Position numbers and translations under genes: made by a program
Assembly: GCA_019421015.1 (NCBI GenBank)
Contig: JAHZGC010000003.1
Location: 213,097-234,625, forward strand
Source: Coriobacteriaceae bacterium
Lineage (GTDB): Bacteria > Actinomycetota > Coriobacteriia > Coriobacteriales > UMGS124
Direction: 5' to 3'
DNA length: 21,529 nt
The notes under the pieces: model-generated
Database searches by the model: none
What the model was told of the DNA's origin: nothing
Seen by the model: the letters and a program-made list of their open reading frames with translations, nothing else
Shown: in pieces, positions 6,364 through 11,939 of the stretch
Layout of the letters: every line of letters starts with the position of its first letter
Numbering within the stretch: position 1 is the stretch's first letter

Positions 6364-7002
6364 CTAGCTGTTCTTGAGGGCGATTTTTTGCATGACGCTG
6401 GCCACATCCTCGCACGCGTCGCAGCACTGCTCCATATGCGAGAACATACCGTTCCAGGCAACGATGTAGGTGGCGGGGGCGTCGGTGTGGTTGCTGAAGA
6501 GGTCGCGCTTGGCCTCGATGTAGAGGCCGTCGCCCTCAGACTCCTTGTCGTGCACGGCCACGAGGAGCTTGTCGAGCTTCTTGGGCTTCTTGAACTCGCG
6601 GAACATCTTGGTGGCCTCGCAGAGCGCCTCGACGGCACCGTCGATTACGCGGGCCACGCGGATGGCGCAGGGGTGCAGCTCGCGGATGTCGTACATGTAG
6701 AGGTGCTGGGCGACCTCCTCGACCTTGTCGGTCACGTTGTCGAGCAGCGTGGCAAGCTCGGTCACGTCCTCGCGGTCGATGGGCGGCATGAACTCCACGG
6801 CCAGGTGGTCAAAGATGTCGTGGCAGATGTCGTCGCCCTCGTTCTCGATGGCGTGCATGGCGTCGAGCTCGGCGCGCATCCAGTCGATGTCGTCGGGACG
6901 GTACTCCTCCATCATCTCGACGAGGGCCTTGGACTCGCGACGCGCTGCCTCGGCCTGCAGGCAGAATGCGTCGAAATAGTCGAACTTGCGCTTCTTGGGC
7001 AT
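6364..7002 (-). CDS. DUF47 / PhoU-like accessory protein of the Pit phosphate transporter
   Basis: 212 residues, an all-helical PhoU-like cytoplasmic protein of the DUF47 family (usual length about 200-215). Members are commonly encoded with pit and are thought to control Pi uptake. Seen: the early FDYFDAF segment, the acidic metal-binding pattern IENEGDDICHDI (about residues 52-63), a second one HDKESEGDGLY (about 150-160), and helices rich in E/D/K. Both E-x-x-x-D type motifs that bind metal clusters in PhoU proteins are present. It is downstream of pit on the same strand with a 131-bp gap that holds a hairpin. Upstream GGGAGG and AAAGG are both imperfect ribosome sites for the ATG at 7002. 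Confidence 0.88.
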   Translation of the reverse strand: MPKKRKFDYFDAFCLQAEAARRESKALVEMMEEYRPDDIDWMRAELDAMHAIENEGDDICHDIFDHLAVEFMPPIDREDVTELATLLDNVTDKVEEVAQHLYMYDIRELHPCAIRVARVIDGAVEALCEATKMFREFKKPKKLDKLLVAVHDKESEGDGLYIEAKRDLFSNHTDAPATYIVAWNGMFSHMEQCCDACEDVASVMQKIALKNS

Positions 7003-7094
7003 AGCCTTTACGCCTCGATTCCTCCCGGAACCCCGCGGGGTCCGCCTGTCTCACCTATCCATACAGGGGGCCGTTTTTGGACCCCGAACGGGAA

Positions 7095-7114
7095 GCGGGG
7101 CCTCGCAGCCCCGC
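7095..7114 (-). terminator. Hairpin in the pit to DUF47 gap
   Basis: GCGGGGC (7095-7101) pairs with GCCCCGC (7108-7114), loop of six. Minus-strand transcription leaving pit passes it before DUF47. There is no U-tract directly after it, so partial termination or mRNA processing that sets the ratio of the two proteins is possible. A weaker long-range pairing (GGGGTCC near 7036 with GGACCCC near 7079) lies further on. Confidence 0.35.
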
Positions 7115-7133
7115 CCACCCAGCAAACACCGAC

Positions 7134-8186
7134 CTATAGGAACAGCATAAACAGTTTAGCCATTATCCATCCGAGCAGGCCGCAACCGGGGAACGTGATG
7201 ATCCAAGTGAGCACCATGTTCTTGGCCGAGGCCCAGTTGACCGACGAAAGGCGCTTCTCAGCCCCCACACCCATGATGGCCGTGGTGTTGGTGGCCGTGG
7301 TCGACACCGGCAGACCCGTAAGCGTGGCAAACAGGATGCTGAGCGATGCGGCCAATGCGGCAGAGAAACCCTGGTACTTCTGCAGTTTGGTCATCTCCAT
7401 GGCCACCGACTTGATGATGCGCTTGCCGCCGCAGGCCGTGCCGATGGCCATGGTGAGCGAGCAGACCACCATGATCCACAGGGGGTAGGTGGCCGGCTGG
7501 CCCGAGAGCCCAAGATCGAGCAGGATAGCCATCATCGCGATAGACATGAACTTTTGGCCGTCCTGGGCGCCGTGCATGAACGCGAGCATGGCCGCCGCGC
7601 CAATCTGGGCACCCGAGAAGAACTTCTCGGCACGGTAGCGGTTGGCTGAGGCAAAGAGCTTGCCCGTAATCTTTGCAATGATCCAGCCCAACCCAAAGCC
7701 CAGAAAGACCGAGACGACCAGACCGTAGATGACCTTCATCCACTCGCCCCAGTTCACGCCAGCCGAGAAGCCGTGGATGGCGATGGCCGCACCCGTGAGG
7801 CCGGCCACCAGCGAGTGCGACTGCGAGGTAGGGATGCCGAACCACCAGGCTGTGACGCCCCAAACTATGATGGAAACCATGGCCGCACAAAGCACGAGCA
7901 GCGAGGTGGTCGTGTCTGAGTCCGAGAAGTTCACCATGTTGGAGATGGTGTCGGCCACGGCGGTGGATATGAACGACATGATGATAAGGCCGAGGAAGTT
8001 GCAGACCGCCGCCATGGCGATGGCGACCCCCGCCTTCATGGACCGCGTGCCCACCACCGTGGCGATGGCGTTGGCTGCGTCGGTGGCACCGTTGACGACG
8101 ATGACCGCCAATACGAGCAGGATGACGACAAGCAGCAACGGGTTCGCTACGATGTCGGCAAAGATCATAGCAAGCGATAGGTCCAT
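7134..8186 (-). CDS. pit: Inorganic phosphate transporter, Pit family
   Basis: 350 residues, an integral membrane protein coupling phosphate (as metal-phosphate) uptake to a cation gradient. Seen: the family signature NGATDAANAIATVVGTR (about residues 31-47) and its inverted-repeat counterpart near the C-terminus, PVSTTATNTTAIMGVGAEKR (about 303-322). About ten hydrophobic membrane segments are visible, with a central hydrophilic linker (KLFASANRYRAEKFF). The ATG at 8186 is chosen over the upstream TTG at 8228 because GGGAGA precedes it and because residues MDLSLAMIFADI lead straight into the first helix. Transcribed together with the DUF47 gene downstream. Confidence 0.93.
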   Translation of the reverse strand: MDLSLAMIFADIVANPLLLVVILLVLAVIVVNGATDAANAIATVVGTRSMKAGVAIAMAAVCNFLGLIIMSFISTAVADTISNMVNFSDSDTTTSLLVLCAAMVSIIVWGVTAWWFGIPTSQSHSLVAGLTGAAIAIHGFSAGVNWGEWMKVIYGLVVSVFLGFGLGWIIAKITGKLFASANRYRAEKFFSGAQIGAAAMLAFMHGAQDGQKFMSIAMMAILLDLGLSGQPATYPLWIMVVCSLTMAIGTACGGKRIIKSVAMEMTKLQKYQGFSAALAASLSILFATLTGLPVSTTATNTTAIMGVGAEKRLSSVNWASAKNMVLTWIITFPGCGLLGWIMAKLFMLFL

Positions 8187-8241
8187 CGGGTCTCCCAGTC
8201 GCGAGGCGTTCGGGCCAGATCGGTTCAAATCATGTACCCAG

Positions 8242-8255
8242 ATTTTACAATTCTA
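8242..8255 (-). promoter_or_regulatory. Overlapping -10-like elements for pit
   Basis: On the minus strand TAGAAT (8255-8250) and TAAAAT (8247-8242), each five of six consensus bases, lie about 55-70 bp before the pit ATG. No clear -35 is seen. Confidence 0.35.
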
Positions 8256-8431
8256 GCGTTTTGGGAGGGCGTGGGTTGCCGAGAAGGTTCTGTTGAGAAA
8301 AACCCATCAGCGGGGAGGCAGGCAGTGCCCGTGGGAGGGGTGAATGCCCGAGGGGGGGGTACGCCCGAGGAGGAAGTTCCGAGAGAGGGCCGGGGGCGCC
8401 AAAATAAGTTGGTTTATTTGCCTGACACAAA
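8256..8431. other. Non-coding G-rich stretch between pit and the cytochrome terminator
   Basis: G-rich on the plus strand, with runs of up to eight G around 8350, and no credible gene. I see no further structure than the G-runs. Confidence 0.3.
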
Positions 8432-8480
8432 CAAGCCGTCTACCTGCGGTTATTAATTGTTTCCGCAGGTAGATGGCTTG
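8432..8480 (-). terminator. Long inverted repeat, probable terminator of the reductase operon
   Basis: CAAGCCGTCTACCTGCGG (8432-8449) and CCGCAGGTAGATGGCTTG (8463-8480) form an 18-bp stem with a single mismatched (G-U in one RNA) pair and a 13-base A/T-rich loop. After a bulge, TTATTTG (8414-8420) can also pair with CAAATAA (8482-8488). Read on the minus strand the stem is followed by TTTGTGT, so it best serves as a terminator for the cytochrome gene 56 bp away. It is longer and more A/T-flanked than other hairpins here, so a mobile palindrome is an alternative. Confidence 0.55.
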
Positions 8481-8536
8481 ACAAATAATCCTACTTTATT
8501 TGGCACTCCCGCACCGGGGCCAACTTTTACGTCTGC

Positions 8537-9133
8537 CTATGCGTGGCAGGTATAGCACTCGTAGACGTCGGCGTGGTGGCAGCTGGCGCAGGTGCGTTTG
8601 GCGCTCTTCTCGGTGCTCTCGCTCGCCTCGTGGGACTTGTGGCAGCTGGCACAGGTGATTCCGGCGTGGTCTTCGACGGCAGGCAGGTCGTGGGGGTTCA
8701 CCACGGTGCCGTTCTCGTCAGTCAGGACAACGGAGTCCTCCGTCGCGGCCTTGACGTCGTCGAGGTTGTGACAGGTCGTGCAGTCCATATCGGGCGACCA
8801 ACCGTCGTCGGCGGCAGCCTCGCCGGCGGCCTGCTCGCCAGAGGCGGCGGCCACGACCTTCTCGGGAAGCTTGCTCGGGGTCGCGGGGGCCTCGGCGGGG
8901 GCAGACGCCGACTCCAGGCCGAGCGGGGTCACCGTGCCGCTCGGGCGAGGCATGTCGGAACGGGTGTAGGTACCGCCGGCAGGGGCCGTCGCGGCGGCAG
9001 GCGCCTCGGGAGCCGGGGCCGTGGCACTGCCGGAAGGCCGGGGGGCGGCCACGGCGAGGCTCGCGCAGACGAGACCGGCGCTCACCACGGCGGCACCGAG
9101 GGCCAGGCGCAAGCGCTGGGCGTGCTTGATCAT
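8537..9133 (-). CDS. Secreted tetraheme cytochrome c, electron-transfer partner of the FAD reductase
   Basis: 198 residues. The signal peptide is at 1-30 (MIKHAQRLRLAL, a hydrophobic core, cleavage near AVAA), then an Ala/Pro-rich low-complexity linker to about 110, then a compact heme domain. Four CxxCH motifs are visible: CTTCH (118-122), CASCH (161-165), CASCH (182-186) and CYTCH (193-197), the last ending one residue before the terminus. The mature protein has exactly eight histidines (122, 149, 156, 165, 168, 186, 187, 197), the number needed for bis-His ligation of four hemes, as in the tetraheme domain of flavocytochrome c fumarate reductases. The ATG at 9133 has an excellent SD (GGAGAGGAGAA); upstream in-frame starts lack a signal peptide. 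It is the second gene after the FAD reductase, 164 bp apart, and should carry electrons from the membrane to it. Confidence 0.9.
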   Translation of the reverse strand: MIKHAQRLRLALGAAVVSAGLVCASLAVAAPRPSGSATAPAPEAPAAATAPAGGTYTRSDMPRPSGTVTPLGLESASAPAEAPATPSKLPEKVVAAASGEQAAGEAAADDGWSPDMDCTTCHNLDDVKAATEDSVVLTDENGTVVNPHDLPAVEDHAGITCASCHKSHEASESTEKSAKRTCASCHHADVYECYTCHA

Positions 9134-9297
9134 GAGGCTTCTCCTCTCCCCTCTCAAAAGGGATGTCAGAACGACAGTCGAACGGCACCCGGCATGCGGT
9201 CGAGACCGCCCGAAACGCGGGCGAAGCCTTGGACGGCCTCGCCCGCGCCACAATCCGGACTATCGAACCGCACCGGCCGGAGCCGGACGGTCAGTCG

Positions 9298-10572
9298 TTA
9301 CGCGACGGGGTCGGCGGCGGCGATGTTGGCACCGGCGATGCGGCCGAAGCAGATGGCGTAGGAGACGTAGCAGCCACAGCCGGGGTAGTTGCCGGGCTTA
9401 CCAAAGATGTTGGTGCCGGCATCGTTGCCCGAGCAATAGAGGCGCGGGATCACGTTGCCCCAGACGTCGTAGACGCGGGCGTCGGCGTCGATGACCACGC
9501 CGCCGTGGCACTCGGCCATATTCATGTCGGGCACTTCCATCCAGCCCTCTTCGTCCATGTCCCAGTGATAGAACACGTCGTTGTACTGGGTGTTGTAGTG
9601 GTAGGCCTGCTTGACGTCGATCGGGTAGTAGTAGTTCATCTGGGCAAGGCCGGCGCCGATGGCCATGGCGGCTTTGATGCCCTCGCCCACGCAGGCGTCG
9701 CTCATGTAGCACTTGCGGCCGTTGGACTCGGGCACAAAGATGTTGCGCATCTCCTCGCCGGCGCAGAAGCCGCCGGTGGCGAGGACGACGCCCTTGTTGG
9801 CGCCGATGCGGATGTCGCCGTCGGCGGTCTCGGCGATCACGCCCACGATCTCGCCGTTGGCGTTGAAGACGAACTCGCGGAACTTGGTCTCGAACATCGG
9901 GACGATGGACTCGGTGGCGTTGATCTTGGCATAGAGCGGCTGGAACAGCTCAGGGCCGGAGTTGCAGGTCTTGTCGGGAGCGGCCGTGGCCCAGTGGGTG
10001 CGGGGCATGGCGGTCTCCTTGCTGACACCGAACTGCTCGTAGGCGCAGCCGGTGGCGTCGAGGCAGCCCTCGCCGCCCGAGGAGCCACGCTGGTCGCCGG
10101 TGCCGCCGGCGGCGCGGGCGTACTCGAAGAGCTGGGTGCCCACGTACTCGGTGTTCAGGTCCTCGAGCCAGTCGACGTTAGCGCCGGCGTGGTCGGCGTA
10201 GGTGCGGGCGATCTCCTCGGGGCACATGCCGTCGGTGCAGGTCATGATCCAGTCGAAGAGCTGGTCGGCGCCGTCCTCGTAGCCGAGCTCGGTCTGGACA
10301 CGGGTACCGGCACCCATGATGGCGCCACCGCAGCGAGCCATGGAGCCGCCGGGCAGGGCCTCCTTCTCGACGATGATGACGGTCGCGCCGTTGTCGGCGG
10401 CCTCGATGGCGGCGGCGGCACCGGCGGCACCGTAGCCCAGGACCACGGCGTCGGCCTGGTAGTCCCAGGTGGCGTCGTCGGCCAGGGCGATGGCGGGCAG
10501 GCTGGCGGCCACAGCGGCGGCACCGGCGAGGCCGGCACCCTTCACGAAACCACGGCGAGACAGATTGCTCAT
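9298..10572 (-). CDS. Tat-exported FAD-dependent reductase (fumarate reductase/KstD-like flavoprotein subunit)
   Basis: 424 residues. Seen: a canonical twin-arginine signal, SRRGFVKG (5-12) with processing near ALA at 29-31; the FAD-binding GxGxxG in VVLGYGAAGAAAA (43-55); EK at 69-70 as ribose-binding acid; GGSMARCGGAIMGAG (75-89); a second dinucleotide segment GVVLATGGF (261-269); and the C-terminal flavin cap RLYCSGNDAGTN...CFGRIAGANIA. This is the FAD_binding_2 family of extracytoplasmic reductases (fumarate, urocanate, methacrylate) and 3-ketosteroid dehydrogenases. The usual fumarate reductase NRLGGN near the C-terminus is replaced by GKPGNYPGCGCY, closer to the KstD style, so the substrate is probably not fumarate. 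The start at 10572 follows AAGGGGA and places the Tat motif at the N-terminus. It is cotranscribed with the cytochrome, and divergent from a double-MarR regulator. Confidence 0.9.
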   Translation of the reverse strand: MSNLSRRGFVKGAGLAGAAAVAASLPAIALADDATWDYQADAVVLGYGAAGAAAAIEAADNGATVIIVEKEALPGGSMARCGGAIMGAGTRVQTELGYEDGADQLFDWIMTCTDGMCPEEIARTYADHAGANVDWLEDLNTEYVGTQLFEYARAAGGTGDQRGSSGGEGCLDATGCAYEQFGVSKETAMPRTHWATAAPDKTCNSGPELFQPLYAKINATESIVPMFETKFREFVFNANGEIVGVIAETADGDIRIGANKGVVLATGGFCAGEEMRNIFVPESNGRKCYMSDACVGEGIKAAMAIGAGLAQMNYYYPIDVKQAYHYNTQYNDVFYHWDMDEEGWMEVPDMNMAECHGGVVIDADARVYDVWGNVIPRLYCSGNDAGTNIFGKPGNYPGCGCYVSYAICFGRIAGANIAAADPVA

Positions 10573-10875
10573 ATGGATCCCCTTTCCATAACGCGGTCGT
10601 GCGGAACCGTGGAGGCGAGACACCCCAGGGCAGAAGAATGCAGAGCCTGTGGGGCGTCGTCCGTCCGACCCCCCCTTGGGTCGAACTGATTCCGCTGTGC
10701 AAATGTTTACTTCAGGAACCGGGTGCCCGTCAAGGAAAATTTGTTGCACAACTCAAATGTTTTGATGCGTTATCTTCTCCAAAATATAGTTCATCTTCAC
10801 CCTTGACACGACTATCTGCGAAAATAAGCCCCTACGGTAGCCTTTCGCGCCCCGAGGCCAGAAGAGGATTGCGCC
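10573..10875. promoter_or_regulatory. Divergent promoter/operator region of the reductase operon and marR-like gene
   Basis: 303 bp, markedly A/T-richer than its flanks in 10695-10830. It holds TTGACA at 10803-10808 (rightward, weak TAAGCC -10), and leftward TTGACG with TAAACA 18 bp further on, at about 10705-10734. The 9-bp direct repeat CAAATGTTT occurs at 10700-10708 and 10754-10762, 54 bp apart. The imperfect palindrome GTTGCACAAC lies at 10743-10752. The spacing and position around the leftward promoter suggest operator sites for the MarR-like protein; this is inference. The AAGGGGA site for the reductase is at its left end and AGAGGA (10863-10868) for the regulator at its right end. Confidence 0.5.
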
Positions 10876-11769
10876 ATGCCCCTAGATACTTCTAATATAG
10901 ATATAAGCACCCACTGGCTCACCAACGTGGTCGAAATCAACCGGCGCATCAAAGACACCCTCGAGAAGAGCGTGGGCATCTCCGTCACCCAGTACCGCGT
11001 GCTGCTCGAGCTCTACGCGAACCGCGGGCAACTTGCCTGCGGGACTCTCGCGACCCTGTTGTTCCTCTCCCCTGCCGCCGTGACCCGGGCGGTCGACGAG
11101 CTGTGCCGCAACGGCTTGGCAACCCGCACCGTGATGGAGACGAACCGCCGCGTGGTGCTCGTGGACTCGACGGCGGCCGGTGCGCAGCTGCTTCGCTCGG
11201 CCGACGAGGAGCTGGTGGCCATGCTGCGCCGCGACGCCTGGAGCGACCTGACCCCCGAGCAGCACCACACCCTGGTGAGCAGCTGCTCGGCTGCCGTGGG
11301 ACCCTTTGTGGGCCACACCCTGCTCCATGGCGGCGTGCCCCTTGAGCCGTGCTACATAACCTGCGCCATCATTCAGCAGCGCTGCTACGACAGTCTGCTC
11401 GCCGAGTACGGGCTCACCCTCAACGAGTTTCGCACGGGAATCCTGGCGCTCGACTCCAAAGGGGGCCTGCGCAGCTCCGATGTGGCCGACGCCCTGCTGC
11501 TCAACCGCAGCACCACGTCGCGGGCGATCACGGCACTCAAAGAGAAAGGTCTACTTGAGGGTGAGGTATCAAAGCGCGACGGTCGCTCGAGCCTGCTGAC
11601 GCTGACGTCGAAGGGGCGCGCCACGATCTCGGAGGCCTTCGAACGCATGGTCGCGCTCGACCGCAGCATCTGCGTGAACCCGAACACCGCCCAGATCGAC
11701 GAGCAGAACATGCTGAGCGAGCACGTACACGCGGCCCTGCAGGAGGCCTCGGCGCGCGACCGGGGGTGA
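10876..11769 (+). CDS. Tandem double-MarR-domain transcriptional regulator
   Basis: 297 residues, about twice a normal MarR protein. The first winged helix-turn-helix (about 35-115) shows YRVLLEL, the recognition helix LSPAAVTRAVDELCRNGLATR, and a wing with TNRRVVLVDST. The second (about 180-262) shows FRTGILAL, LLLNRSTTSRAITALKEKGLLE and the wing RDGRSSLLTLTSKG. Each half is preceded by a dimerisation helix, so one polypeptide could act like a pre-formed dimer or bind two half-sites that differ. Divergent transcription from the FAD reductase suggests it controls that operon in response to its substrate. SD AGAGGA is seven bases from the ATG. No ligand is inferable. Confidence 0.88.
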   Translation: MPLDTSNIDISTHWLTNVVEINRRIKDTLEKSVGISVTQYRVLLELYANRGQLACGTLATLLFLSPAAVTRAVDELCRNGLATRTVMETNRRVVLVDSTAAGAQLLRSADEELVAMLRRDAWSDLTPEQHHTLVSSCSAAVGPFVGHTLLHGGVPLEPCYITCAIIQQRCYDSLLAEYGLTLNEFRTGILALDSKGGLRSSDVADALLLNRSTTSRAITALKEKGLLEGEVSKRDGRSSLLTLTSKGRATISEAFERMVALDRSICVNPNTAQIDEQNMLSEHVHAALQEASARDRG

Positions 11770-11853
11770 AGAGGGCAACCTGATTCCTTTTAGGGAATTC
11801 CTCCGGGGAGAATCCCTCGTGACCCGGGAGCCGCTGGTTCGTACCGTTTAGCC

Positions 11854-11894
11854 GAAGCCCCGCCCCCCGGCAATCGACCGGGAGGCGGGGCTTC
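11854..11894. terminator. Bidirectional hairpin between convergent genes
   Basis: GAAGCCCCGCCCCCCGG (11854-11870) pairs with CCGGGAGGCGGGGCTTC (11878-11894), 17 bp with one mismatch and loop CAATCGA. It lies between the stops of the marR-like gene (11769) and the M16 protease (11940), so it can serve both. T-runs on either side are short. Confidence 0.7.
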
Positions 11895-11939
11895 GAGGTT
11901 TCGGGGTTCGGAGGTCTGGGAGCGGCACGCCCTTCTCCC

